Positions 17,036 to 25,732 of a DNA stretch of 46,366 bases are shown here, one piece after another. The notes beneath the pieces were generated by a model, which was given only the letters and a program-made list of their open reading frames with translations, had not been told where the DNA came from and made no database searches. Source of the DNA: Chloroflexota bacterium (GTDB lineage Bacteria; Chloroflexota; Anaerolineae; Aggregatilineales; Phototrophicaceae); the NCBI GenBank assembly GCA_026713245.1, contig JAPOOU010000065.1, positions 1-46,366 on the forward strand, in the 5' to 3' direction. Each line of letters opens with the position of its first letter. Position 1 is the stretch's first letter. The position numbers were made by a program, and so were the translations under genes.

Positions 17036-17986
17036 CTATATCATGCGCCTGCCATGAGTGCCCTGGGGCAAGGGTTTGGCATATTCGTATATCTTGTAAA
17101 GCTCTTGAAAGCCGACCGCCGCGTACAAAGCGCCGGAAGCCGGATTCTTGTCCGCCGGCTCGTGGGCGACATAGGCGCATGTCAAGTCATGCTCCGCCTT
17201 CATGCGCTTGAGCACATAAGTCATCAAGGCCTTGCCTAGGCCGCGACGGCGATAGTCCGAGTGCGTGCCCACCGGCTCGAAGAGCAGCGAACAATTCACA
17301 TCGTCGATCCAAACATTGGTGAATGCCGCGAAGCGCCCATCCGGCGCCACAACAACAATTTCGTATTCCAGGTGCGGCGAGCGAAAAACCTCGCCGTAGG
17401 AATCGGCATTCCATTTATTGGTGAAGCTGTGATTGTGCACATCCGCAAGCGCCTCAACATCAGCGGCGGACGCGTCGTGAAAGTGGAACCCGGGCGGCAG
17501 CGCGGCATCGGCAAATTCGTCAAGCCTGTGCCGCGTCAAGGTGAACCAGTGCTTGCTCCGCGCGTAGCCGCAGGCTACCAGGAAGTTCAGGGGCGCAGCG
17601 TCGCAGTCGCAGACTTCGATCACCCATCGCTTGATCGTCTTGCCGTATTTTTGCCCGAGGCGGAGCGTCTCGTCTTCACAATACCTGATCAGCTCGGCAT
17701 GCGCGTCGCTGTACAAGAGGCTCGGCGCGACTTGCAGGTCAAATGATTCCCAGTGCGGGTAAAGGAGGGCAAAAGCGCCTGCCTCGCCCGCGTCATCCAG
17801 CCAGTAGCGGAACACGTCCGCTTTATCGTATCCGTAACAAGCGTTGAACAAGCGATGCCCGATGTCGCCCTTGTGCAAATAATGACAATGGCCGACATCG
17901 CGTGTCCAGCTCATTAAAGCCGCTTGAGCGCGCTTCAGGTCGCTTGCCCTGCGATAGGCAAGCGGGCGCAAGGGATTGACACTCAT
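17036..17986 (-). CDS. GNAT-family N-acetyltransferase
   Basis: About 316 residues from ATG 17986, chosen because a GAGG SD sits just before it and because it follows the glycosyltransferase stop by 10 bases; the longer open frame only overlaps that gene. The C-terminal half has a classical GNAT core: AALPPGFHFHDASAADVEAL, then the acetyl-CoA loop YRRRGLGKALMTYVLKRM (Q/RxxGxG/A type), then GALYAAVGFQELYKIYEYAK. The N-terminal half is probably a diverged second GNAT-like domain, as in double-GNAT proteins. Substrate unknown. It is the last gene of the sensor kinase/glycosyltransferase cluster, so modification of a cell-surface sugar is conceivable (inference). Confidence 0.85.
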   Translation of the reverse strand: MSVNPLRPLAYRRASDLKRAQAALMSWTRDVGHCHYLHKGDIGHRLFNACYGYDKADVFRYWLDDAGEAGAFALLYPHWESFDLQVAPSLLYSDAHAELIRYCEDETLRLGQKYGKTIKRWVIEVCDCDAAPLNFLVACGYARSKHWFTLTRHRLDEFADAALPPGFHFHDASAADVEALADVHNHSFTNKWNADSYGEVFRSPHLEYEIVVVAPDGRFAAFTNVWIDDVNCSLLFEPVGTHSDYRRRGLGKALMTYVLKRMKAEHDLTCAYVAHEPADKNPASGALYAAVGFQELYKIYEYAKPLPQGTHGRRMI

Positions 17987-17996
17987 CGAAAGTACC

Positions 17997-19253
17997 TCAA
18001 CTAGTTCCGCGATCGTCGCGCGCACGCGCGTATATGGCCAGCATCTGCTCCACCTGCCTGTCCAGCGCGAAGCGCTCGCCGATGCGCGCCCGTCCCCGTC
18101 GTCCCATCTCGCGGCTGAGGTCGCGGTCTTCAAGCAAACGCCCCAAACGCTCGGCCAGAGTTGCGGTCTCAAATGGATTGACGATGAAGCCGGTTTCGCC
18201 GTCGATTACGATCTCGGGAGAGCCGCCAAAACAAGTTGCAACGACCGGTTTTCCGGCCGCCATCGCTTCCAGATTCACCGTAGGAAAGGTATCGAAAATC
18301 ACGGACGGGACAGCGACCACATCCGCCAGTTCATACGCCGCGCGCAATTCCGCGCCGTTGAGCCAGCCGCCGGCGCGTATCAGCGAGCGCAGATGCGAAT
18401 ATGCTGCCGGGATCTGCTCGTCGATGTCTCGGGCGGTCAATGCCAGCAAGCGCATCCCGGGCAGCTTCTCCTTAAGCCTGTCCATCGCCTTCAGCAACGG
18501 TACCGTGCCTTTGTCAGGCGTCAAGCGGCCCGCGATCAAAATCACCTGTTTGCCAGCCAGGTCGAAGCGGCGCCGCAGTTCCTCGACCAGGGCGCGATCG
18601 GCCTCCGCCCATTCCCGCAGATCAATTCCATTGTGAACCACTTCGGCAGGCGGCAGTCCGTTAACCATGAAGGCCTCCGCCAATGCCTGGCTTGGTACGG
18701 TACGTCGTTCGGCATAACGGCTGAGACAGCGGCGGATGGCGCGATTGCGCCAGGGGTTGTAACGAAAGCGATTCCTTTGCAGGTTGTAAAACCGCGGCAG
18801 ACGATAAGCGTCAGGCAAAATTACCTGCCCCGGACCCCCTCGGGTATAGTGCCGGAGTTTGGAATAGGCAAAGGGCATGACATCATGGGCGCTAAAGACT
18901 GTGGCGGCGCCGGCGTCTCGGGCGACTTTCAGCGCGTGGTAGCTGAGGTAAAAGTGAATGTTGTGCGCGTTGACGACCTGGGGCTGCAAGCGCCGCAGCA
19001 GAGCGCGCAATTGGCCGACCGTTACCGGGTTCCACAATGACAGCCAGGCTCGGAAACGCTCGGGATATTTGCTGTGGATATGATAAGTTGGGATGTCGTC
19101 GCGGATCTCTTCAAAGGACGCGCCCTTTGTCGTGGCGACGACGTGAACGTCCTGCCCCTTGTCCGCCAGGCCCCGCGCCAGTCGCCAGACGACCGCCTCC
19201 GCTCCGCCGGCGCCTTCAGGAGGTATCTGATCGCTAAGCAGCGCCAGTCTCAT
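17997..19253 (-). CDS. GT4-family glycosyltransferase (GT-B fold)
   Basis: 418 residues. The N-terminal domain starts MRLALLSDQIPPEGAGGAE, the acceptor-side signature of GT4 enzymes. The C-terminal donor domain shows VILIAGRLTPDKGTVPLLKA and the E-x7-E region EAMAAGKPVVATCFGGSPEI, followed by the DGETGFIVNPF motif. It transfers a sugar from a nucleotide sugar to a glycan or lipid at the cytoplasmic membrane face; acceptor unknown. Its ATG overlaps the histidine kinase stop by 4 bases, so the two are translationally coupled. Confidence 0.93.
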   Translation of the reverse strand: MRLALLSDQIPPEGAGGAEAVVWRLARGLADKGQDVHVVATTKGASFEEIRDDIPTYHIHSKYPERFRAWLSLWNPVTVGQLRALLRRLQPQVVNAHNIHFYLSYHALKVARDAGAATVFSAHDVMPFAYSKLRHYTRGGPGQVILPDAYRLPRFYNLQRNRFRYNPWRNRAIRRCLSRYAERRTVPSQALAEAFMVNGLPPAEVVHNGIDLREWAEADRALVEELRRRFDLAGKQVILIAGRLTPDKGTVPLLKAMDRLKEKLPGMRLLALTARDIDEQIPAAYSHLRSLIRAGGWLNGAELRAAYELADVVAVPSVIFDTFPTVNLEAMAAGKPVVATCFGGSPEIVIDGETGFIVNPFETATLAERLGRLLEDRDLSREMGRRGRARIGERFALDRQVEQMLAIYARARDDRGTS

Positions 19254-20503
19254 CCGTCGCCTGCGCTGTTGGCGCTGGATACCTGGGCGCGCGCGGAAAC
19301 TGCTTTTTCTTTGTTGACGGGGAACAGGCCCGCCCGCTCTGCCCGGACATGGTCAACCGCGGGAAACGCGTCCGGCGAATACTCCGGCAGAGATATCCAG
19401 AAACGCGACCCGCCGTTTTCGGGGAATTCCGCACCGACCGAACCGTTCTGGGCATACATCAATTGCTTGACGATCCACAAGCCCAAACCGCTGCTCGATT
19501 CGCCCCCGGTCGGCCGAGTGCTCAACCTGCCGTATTCCTTAAAGAGGTTGCCGCGTTCGAATGACGGGATGCCGGGACCTTCGTCCGACACGAAGATGAC
19601 GCCGCATCCGCTCTGCTGCGCGGAGAATATCGATACTTTGCTGTCATTGAGGCTGAATTTGATAGCGTTGCTGACCAGATTTGCCAGCGCTTGCACCAGA
19701 CGCTGTGGATCCGCGAGCACCCAGCCGTCCGTTGCGCCAAGTTCCAGGTTAATGTTCTTTTTCTTGGCCGCAAAGCGATATTGGTTAACGACGTTTGTCT
19801 GTACATCACGCAAGTTGACCGGCTTTATCGTCAGCTCCAGTTTCCCCGTCCGCACTTCCATCATATCGAGAAAATTGCTGATGATGTCGCTCATATTGTC
19901 CACCATCAGTCCAATCGTATCCAAGGCCTGCGAATCCTCGCCCCATTCTGTGGCAGCCAGACGAAGGATGCCTTCCGCGATTCGTATATTGTTGAGCGGG
20001 GACTTCAGATCGTGCGAAGCCATGCGGAACAAACGCAAGTGCAGTTTTTCCGTCTCGGTCAGTTCGGCGATGCAGGTTTCCAGCGAGTCTGTAAGCGCCT
20101 TCGCAGCGAGACGGGAGCGGATGCGCGCGAGCAATACTTCGTCGGTATAGGATCCCGCAATGTAGTCGGCCGCGCCCAACTGCAGCGCTGACGCGACATC
20201 CTCGGGCGTCGCGGCTTCAGCGACAAATATGACCGGCGCGGGGAAAATAGCGGACGACTGTTGTATCGCGCCCAGCAACTCGCATTCGGTCATATCGCTT
20301 AAGGGCCCGACAACCAACATCAGATCAATATCTTGCGATCGTCGCACCATATCCAGCGCGGACAAGATATTGGTGGAAATCGAAAGGACGAATTCCGCGC
20401 CGAGAAGTTGCCTGATTCGGCTTCTGTCATTTCGACTGCCGGCGACGACCATAATTCGATTCGCTTTGCCGTCCACCGTCCTTTGCCTTTCTACACCCGT
20501 CAC
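19250..20503 (-). CDS. Sensor histidine kinase with degenerate N-terminal receiver
   Basis: 417 residues from a GTG at 20503; a GTG at 20476 or ATG at 20452 could also serve. Residues ~17-130 have receiver-domain pattern, but the phosphoacceptor Asp is replaced by Val65, the conserved Thr/Ser by Ala95, the Lys by Gly117, and the acidic pair is lost (AGSRND), so it cannot be phosphorylated normally. The HisKA domain has His164 in ASHDLKSPLNN; the ATPase domain shows NLVSNAIKFS, SDEGPGIP and SSGLGLWIV. No membrane segment, so it is a cytosolic kinase. No partner regulator is nearby. It heads the cluster with the GT4 and GNAT genes. Confidence 0.9.
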   Translation of the reverse strand: MTGVERQRTVDGKANRIMVVAGSRNDRSRIRQLLGAEFVLSISTNILSALDMVRRSQDIDLMLVVGPLSDMTECELLGAIQQSSAIFPAPVIFVAEAATPEDVASALQLGAADYIAGSYTDEVLLARIRSRLAAKALTDSLETCIAELTETEKLHLRLFRMASHDLKSPLNNIRIAEGILRLAATEWGEDSQALDTIGLMVDNMSDIISNFLDMMEVRTGKLELTIKPVNLRDVQTNVVNQYRFAAKKKNINLELGATDGWVLADPQRLVQALANLVSNAIKFSLNDSKVSIFSAQQSGCGVIFVSDEGPGIPSFERGNLFKEYGRLSTRPTGGESSSGLGLWIVKQLMYAQNGSVGAEFPENGGSRFWISLPEYSPDAFPAVDHVRAERAGLFPVNKEKAVSARAQVSSANSAGDG

Positions 20504-20525
20504 AGAACAGGATCCATCGTCATGC
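20502..20525 (-). promoter_or_regulatory. Possible 7-codon leader ORF before the kinase
   Basis: ATG at 20523 (minus strand, around 20521-20523) opens a seven-codon frame, MTMDPVL, whose TGA overlaps the GTG start of the kinase gene (GTGA). This could couple initiation at the weak GTG to leader translation. No strong SD precedes it, so it may be chance. Confidence 0.25.
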
Positions 20526-20655
20526 TAACACCCTAGCATACACGAAGGTCAAGATTAACGCGATAGTCCTGCGATTGGGCAAGCGCAATTCAGACTATTG
20601 GCGATTAAGCGCCGAGTATACCGCGATCTGACCTCTTGCCTGCCGTAGGAGGCGA

Positions 20656-20729
20656 TGTAGGGGCGTTTCGCTGAAACGCCCGCGAATGGAAGGTTGATGA
20701 AAACGGGCGTCTCGCGAGACGCCCCTACA
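20656..20729 (+). repeat. R2 twin hairpin
   Basis: TGTAGGGGCGTTTCGCTGAA ending in ACGCCC forms the first hairpin (GGGCGTTTC-gct-GAAACGCCC). After a 22-base spacer, GGGCGTCTC-gc-GAGACGCCCCTACA forms the second. Outer arms are inverted copies of each other while the stem tips differ (TTTC/GAAA against TCTC/GAGA). The rest of the ~370-base gap between the kinase and the next gene shows no gene. Confidence 0.85.
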
Positions 20730-20897
20730 TTTTCCGGATTCATGTGATATTTGACGTATATTGATTTTGCTGCGATTGTCCTGGCCCGTCGCTCCAACAT
20801 ATTGACATGCGCCCGCGATTGGCCCGCGCCGCAACGGGTCCGAACGACCTGCGTATAAGTGTGTAAGGACCTATATCAGGAGCCAAGGAGAGTTTGC

Positions 20898-21296
20898 ATG
20901 TCGAAAAGTCTGCAAGACGCCGACCGCGAAGCGCGCAAGCTGGTCGCCAATTGGACGACGGGCGCGGCGCTAACCGGGTGGATACCCGGCAGCGCGTTTT
21001 TCCTCACTGCTGCGGATACCGCCATGATTCACCAGGTCGCCAGCGCTTACGGAATCAGCGCTTTCGACATGAACAACCTGTTTTCCGTGCTGGGCGGCGC
21101 GGTCGCCAGCGCCGTCGCCGGCGGCGTCATCACCGAAGTTGTCGGCATTATCCCGATTGTGGGTTGGGCGGTGAAGAGCGCGGCGATGGCGACCAAAGCC
21201 AAAGTGATCGGCGACGAAGTGATCCGCTATTTTCGTGAACGGTCCGACTTGCCCGATACCAAAGTCGTCATTGATGTCGAAATCGACGATGACTAG
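20898..21296 (+). CDS. DUF697-like small membrane-associated protein
   Basis: 132 residues from ATG 20898, with AAGGAG 8 bases upstream; the open frame extends to 20859 without a better start. Two hydrophobic Gly/Ala-rich stretches (around LSVLGGAVASAVAGGVITEV and IIPIVGWAVKSAAMATKAK) follow the GWIPGSAFFLTAADTAMIHQ segment, which resembles DUF697/YcjF-type proteins. Unlike YcjF it has no long N-terminal domain. The tail is acidic (VEIDDD). Function unknown; the family link is from motif pattern only. Confidence 0.7.
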   Translation: MSKSLQDADREARKLVANWTTGAALTGWIPGSAFFLTAADTAMIHQVASAYGISAFDMNNLFSVLGGAVASAVAGGVITEVVGIIPIVGWAVKSAAMATKAKVIGDEVIRYFRERSDLPDTKVVIDVEIDDD

Positions 21297-21313
21297 GCGA
21301 GACCTTTCCTGGA

Positions 21314-21384
21314 CCAGCCGCTCGGCGCGTAACCGGCGAAAAGGACTCCCGCGTTCATACATAAAAACGAGCCGTCTGCTGGCA
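21314..21384 (+). repeat. Dispersed repeat R1, copy C (subtype 2)
   Basis: CAGCCGCTCGGCGCGTAACC then GGCG, followed by CCCGCGTTCATACATAAAAA and GCCGTCTGCTGGCAAGAGCA. It shares the CGTAACCGGCG segment with copies G and J, which defines the second R1 subtype. It begins ~18 bases after the stop of the DUF697-like gene. The remainder of the gap to 21541 shows nothing further. Confidence 0.6.
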
Positions 21385-21541
21385 AGAGCAATGGAATTTG
21401 CCAAGTAGCCGAGTTGCGACGGCGGTGACGTTGACGGTCTGGATGCCCAAGAGGCGGAAACCGGCCCGGCAATCGTTTGCCTGACCAGCGGTCATAGGGT
21501 ATGATTCGCAACGATTCATTCACGCGTGTGACGAGGCAAGC

Positions 21542-21826
21542 ATGAAAAACTCGATGCGACAGCAGGTGCTGACCCTGTATCTTTCTACCTCTGCCCTGGA
21601 CAGCCGCGTTGTTGGCTGGGCGATTTATGACGGCACCGGCAAAAACCGATTCACCACCGGCGACAACAACGAAGCGCCCTATCAAACCGGCCTGGACGCG
21701 CTGCTGGATGGCTGGCGGTTAATCCAGCATCCCATTCTTATCCCGCCCTATCCCGGCGAGGAATACAGCACTTCTTTCATGAAATATGGATTCGTATTTG
21801 AAAAACTGGAGGGCTTGGAAGCATGA
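21542..21826 (+). CDS. Small unknown protein coupled to PhyH dioxygenase
   Basis: 94 residues, soluble, with aromatic- and Gly-rich segments (VVGWAIYDGTGKN, LIPPYPGEEYSTSFMKYGFV). No signal peptide or known motif. Its stop overlaps the ATG of the dioxygenase gene by four bases (ATGA), so the two are made together and probably act in one pathway or complex. A weak SD (GAGGCAAGC) precedes the ATG. I do not recognise the family. Confidence 0.65.
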   Translation: MKNSMRQQVLTLYLSTSALDSRVVGWAIYDGTGKNRFTTGDNNEAPYQTGLDALLDGWRLIQHPILIPPYPGEEYSTSFMKYGFVFEKLEGLEA

Positions 21827-22668
21827 TCGACAAGGCGCACTTGCTTAATTCGAAACAAATGGCGGAGTTCGTGGCGCGCGGCTTCCTGCGCTTCGACGAA
21901 CTTGTTCCGGACGAGATCAACGACAAAGTCATGCGCGATATCGACAATAACGCCATCAAAGGCTCGCCGGCCGGTACCCCGCTTTCGCAATGCTATCAAG
22001 GCAGCGCCATCCGCGAGATGCTGGATCTGCCGCAGATCCAGGGCTTGATTCAGAGCCTGGTGGGCGCGGATCCGCTCTTCGACCATGACGCCATCCACGT
22101 GCGCGAGCCGAACGAGGGCAAGGCCCAGGGCCTGCATGCCGATTCGATCATCGACCTGCGTAGCCATTTTGACATCCAGATCATGTACTTCCCGCACGAT
22201 GTGCCATTGGAAATGGGCGGTACGCTCTTGTTGCCAGGCAGCCATTTTCGCAAAGTCAACGAGGCGGACATCGCCGCCTATCAGAATATGCGCGGCCAGA
22301 TTCCCATGGTCTGCAAAGCCGGTTCCGTTCTGGCGCTGCACCACGGCATCTGGCATTGCGGCCGCCAGAATCGCACAAATCGCCGCCGCTACATGTTCAA
22401 GCTGCGCCTGAACCCGGCCGTGCGCCAAATGCGCTTGTGGAATACCGATGATCTCGACCAGGGCTACCGCGATCACCAGGAGATTTTCATCGGTCGGCGT
22501 GGACGAGACAACGTGCAGGATATCCTCAGCCAGCGCGAACCCTGGTTTGAGGAGGCATCGGGACGGCTGGAGATCGTCAATCGCATCAAGCTCTGGCGCT
22601 TCTTGACCGGGGACGAGGCCTTTGATGTGCATTACTGGCTGACGCGCCTGGAAAATATGCCGGCGTGA
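21823..22668 (+). CDS. Phytanoyl-CoA dioxygenase (PhyH) family protein
   Basis: 281 residues, typical length for this Fe(II)/2-oxoglutarate oxygenase family, which hydroxylates small molecules. The iron ligands are probably His105 and Asp107 in GLHADSIID and His178 in HHGIWHCGRQN; the 2-oxoglutarate-binding Arg is in the following RTNRRRY. The core strand EMGGTLLLPGSHF is also typical. It is translationally coupled to the small gene upstream. Substrate cannot be assigned; bacterial members act on diverse secondary metabolites and osmolytes. Confidence 0.88.
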   Translation: MIDKAHLLNSKQMAEFVARGFLRFDELVPDEINDKVMRDIDNNAIKGSPAGTPLSQCYQGSAIREMLDLPQIQGLIQSLVGADPLFDHDAIHVREPNEGKAQGLHADSIIDLRSHFDIQIMYFPHDVPLEMGGTLLLPGSHFRKVNEADIAAYQNMRGQIPMVCKAGSVLALHHGIWHCGRQNRTNRRRYMFKLRLNPAVRQMRLWNTDDLDQGYRDHQEIFIGRRGRDNVQDILSQREPWFEEASGRLEIVNRIKLWRFLTGDEAFDVHYWLTRLENMPA

Positions 22669-22733
22669 TTCGCTGGTCCCCATTCTGCCGCGACCCATCG
22701 AGATAGAGCAACCGGCAATGATACAATGATCTA

Positions 22734-24639
22734 ATGAAATGGCCTTACGCTTTCCATATCTCGATGGATCTCAGTCATTATGCCTGGGTAATACCCGCAA
22801 TCCTTATCGTCTCGGCACTGTCCTTCCAGCAGATGGATCATAACGTCGAGTCGCGATGAGTTCGACTCCCTCACTTTTGCAAACGGAATCACCTTTTATC
22901 CCTATTCGCCTTCGCAGACCATTCATACCATCCAGACTTATGCCCCGGACCACGCGCCCGGCTATTTCTTAATGTTGAACATCTGGGGCAGAATCACCAG
23001 TTTCGATGTGGCGATCGCGCGCCTGTTGACGATTTTCGCAGGCTTAACCACACTCGCCATAACCTATCGCCTTGGCAACGATTTTGTAGGACCTGCCGCG
23101 GGATTGATCGCGGTTGTCATCGTCGCAAGCAACGCATTTTTCAACCACTACTATGCTCATATACCCATGTACCCAATGTCTACCTTGGCCTCGGGGATCA
23201 TCTTATGGATTTATCTGCGCATCATGTACCAATGCAGGCAGGTGCGATCGGGCGATTATCTGGCATTGTTCGCGGCAGTTTTTGTCCTTTGCAACCTTCA
23301 TTTTTTCAATAGTGTATTCCTTGCTGTGCTTGGGGTCTTCCATCTGATCTTCGCCCCAAAGAACCGACGTTGGACGCTCGTATCCTTTGCCGTAATCGTC
23401 GCGGTGCTTTTGTTCATTCCCTATCCCTTGGCCGCTGCCGATGGCTTAATCGCAACTGTGGCGGTGAAGCAAGCGGACGACATCGGCATGACCCGCGCCA
23501 TCCAAGCCTGGCAAGACGCGGTTACTAACCGCGAGCCGCTATTGCTATTGATCGCAATTGGCGGCTTGGCGCTGGGCGCATTCAGGGGGAAAGTGACAGT
23601 ACGACCATGGCTCGCGCTGCCCGTGATCTTTGTCGTCTGCCTGGCATTGCTGTCTCATCACACCACCTTCATTGCGGATTTCACCATGCGCTATCATCTT
23701 GCCAACTGGTTACCCTGTGTGCTCTTCTTCACTACAGGATTTTATGGATTGTATCGCTTTCACAAGTTTCTGCTGTTACTCGTGATTCTGTGAACCCTGG
23801 CCGGTCATCATATGCAAACGCAAATATCCTGGTGGTCGCTGCTAAATCTACATTCGCTAACATATTCGCAGCCGCCAACGCAGATAATCTCTCGACTCGC
23901 CCAACGAGCCGACCCTCTGCCAACCATTCTGTTCTCAACCGATGATTTCTTTTATGAATCTTTCTTGACCAGTCCGGGCTTCAACAAACTGTTGGCTCAG
24001 CTCGGTCAAACGCCGGCCCAGTACTTTTTTGGCAGATATGGCATCCAGTCCGGGATCATCACGGACTCGAATCGCGCCGCCGATCGCTTCGCTATCACGT
24101 CGCCTTCAATCTGGGTGGTCGCGCACGCGGACAAACTGTCCGCCGATCGACTTGCTTTTTTCGACAGCTATATGTACGAGCTCCATTACGATAACTGTCA
24201 GAGCATGCCCATAGGCGAGCAAACCACGATCATCAAGTATTATTGGCAGCGCCTGGGATGTCAGGCGCCCAGCGTTCAGCAGCGTTTTCGAGGCGATCTC
24301 ATCAACTATGATTTCATCGGCGGGGGCCTGAACGCCAATCAATCGGTAGTGTTAATCAATGACCGCTGGACGGGCGGAGCGGATCAGTCGTTCGATGACT
24401 ACGCTCTGTCCTTTCAACTTCTTTCATCTGACGGGAACAATGTCGCACAGCTCGATCTTCCACTCGTCCACGAGAATGAACTGCGCCAGTTCTCGCTTAA
24501 CATTGCCGGCGTCCAACCTGGCGCATACCGACTGATTGCCATCCTCTACCAATCAGAAACTGGCGCAAAGCAGGCTTGGCTCAACAACCCTAATGAAAAT
24601 GCCGACATGCTGCCGCTCGCCGAGATTGTCCTGCATTAG
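22734..24639 (+). pseudogene. Broken GT39/PMT-type membrane glycosyltransferase
   Basis: Three pieces read as one ~635-residue protein. Bases 22734-22859 encode a start with one hydrophobic helix and stop at TGA; homology-like sequence continues in another frame from 22855 (DEFDSLTFANG, then YAPDHAPGYFLMLNIWGRI), indicating a frameshift. That frame encodes about seven membrane helices and ends at TGA 23791 inside a helix (FLLLLVIL-stop-TLAGHH); the same frame continues from 23794 to 24639 with a soluble C-terminal domain. The acidic DE motif and helix pattern suggest a dolichyl-phosphate-mannose-type transferase. Two independent lesions make a sequencing error less likely, though neither is excluded. 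The 245 bases up to rpsD hold no gene. Confidence 0.75.
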
Positions 24640-24884
24640 GCAATCAAGAACAATCGTCATAGCGGTCGTGAGACCAAGACAGATTATTACAACATATGAA
24701 ACAAGGGCCAGTCGACGTCCCGCCCCTGGCAGATCAAACATCGCCGCGTCAACTCGCCAAACTCACCCTAGCGTCACGGCGAGAATCCGCTACGATAAGC
24801 AGCCGATTTCTGCAAGACCGGCCGTTTAGCGCCGCATTGAGTTGGGTGTAATACGCCCGCTGTGAAACGAGGAAACAGGCAAGT

Positions 24885-25511
24885 ATGGCTTCATATCACG
24901 GACCAAAAGCGAAACCACAGCGCCGCTTCGGCGAATTGCTGGTGCCCCGCCCGAAGTATTCCAAAATCCTGGAAGAACGCGCCTACCCGCCCGGCGAGCA
25001 CGGACGCGAGAAATCCTTCCGCTCCGGACGGCGCAGCAACTACGCCCTCCAGTTGGACGAAAAACAGAAGCTGGCGTTCATCTACAACGTGCGCGAACGC
25101 CAAATGCGCAACTATTACAAAAAGGCCGCCTTGATGTCGGGGCCGACCGGCGTCAACCTCCTGAGCTTGCTGGAACGACGCCTGGACAACGTGGTCTATA
25201 AGTCCGGTCTGGGCGCGACCATATGGGCGGCGCGGCAAATTGTCGGCCACGGTCATATCATGGTCAACGGCCAGCGCGTGAACCTGCCTTCATATCAGGT
25301 CCGGCCCGGGGACATCGTTGAAGTCAGCGACAGAATGAAGAAAAACGTACACATCCAGGAATGGGTGCAGCAAGCGGCTTACTTCCCGCCCTATTTGGTC
25401 GTGGACAAGGACAATTATCGCGTCACCCTCGACCGAGTGCCGCAAGAAGGCGAAGTGCAGACACCCATCGACATCCAGCAAGTCGTCGAGTTCTACAATC
25501 GCCTGACATAA
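24885..25511 (+). CDS. rpsD: 30S ribosomal protein S4
   Basis: 208 residues, full length. S4 binds the 5' domain of 16S rRNA and nucleates 30S assembly. Seen: the N-terminal MASYHGPKAKPQRRFGELL, the RAYPPGEHGREK motif, and the S4 RNA-binding domain RRLDNVVYKSGLG..ARQIVGHGHIMVNGQRVN. The N-terminal zinc-binding cysteines found in many S4 proteins are absent, so this is the zinc-independent form. It stands alone here rather than within the rpsM-rpsK-rpoA operon, as in several phyla. Confidence 0.97.
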   Translation: MASYHGPKAKPQRRFGELLVPRPKYSKILEERAYPPGEHGREKSFRSGRRSNYALQLDEKQKLAFIYNVRERQMRNYYKKAALMSGPTGVNLLSLLERRLDNVVYKSGLGATIWAARQIVGHGHIMVNGQRVNLPSYQVRPGDIVEVSDRMKKNVHIQEWVQQAAYFPPYLVVDKDNYRVTLDRVPQEGEVQTPIDIQQVVEFYNRLT

Positions 25512-25542
25512 GTAGTACCAAGTTAGTCATGCGATGGGAGAT

Positions 25543-25731
25543 TTATTCCGTACTGACGGGATCATCACCATCGTCGCCGGTCGGCGTTTTGGATTGAACT
25601 GGACCATCATTTCTTGCCCTTTCGTTCACCGCCGTTTCATTGAGCAGATGGCGCGTCGGGTCTTTCTGCCAGAATATCTTTACTGGCTCTGTACGACCTT
25701 TCACTTCAATTATTCGCCCATTTTCATTCAT
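25543..25731 (-). CDS. Small unknown protein, second gene of a pair
   Basis: 62 residues, hydrophilic, with an acidic tail (GDDGDDPVSTE). A GAGGAG SD overlaps the end of the upstream gene and its ATG begins 1 base after that gene's TAA, which supports a coupled pair. No motif recognised. The central segment VKIFWQKDPTRHLL is the only ordered-looking part. Confidence 0.5.
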   Translation of the reverse strand: MNENGRIIEVKGRTEPVKIFWQKDPTRHLLNETAVNERARNDGPVQSKTPTGDDGDDPVSTE

Positions 25732-25732
25732 A

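Noticed and set aside
22734-24639. Selenocysteine or recoded TGA in the glycosyltransferase
   Set aside because: A separate frameshift also breaks the gene, TGA is used as a normal stop in adjacent genes, and no SECIS-like hairpin was noticed after the TGA.
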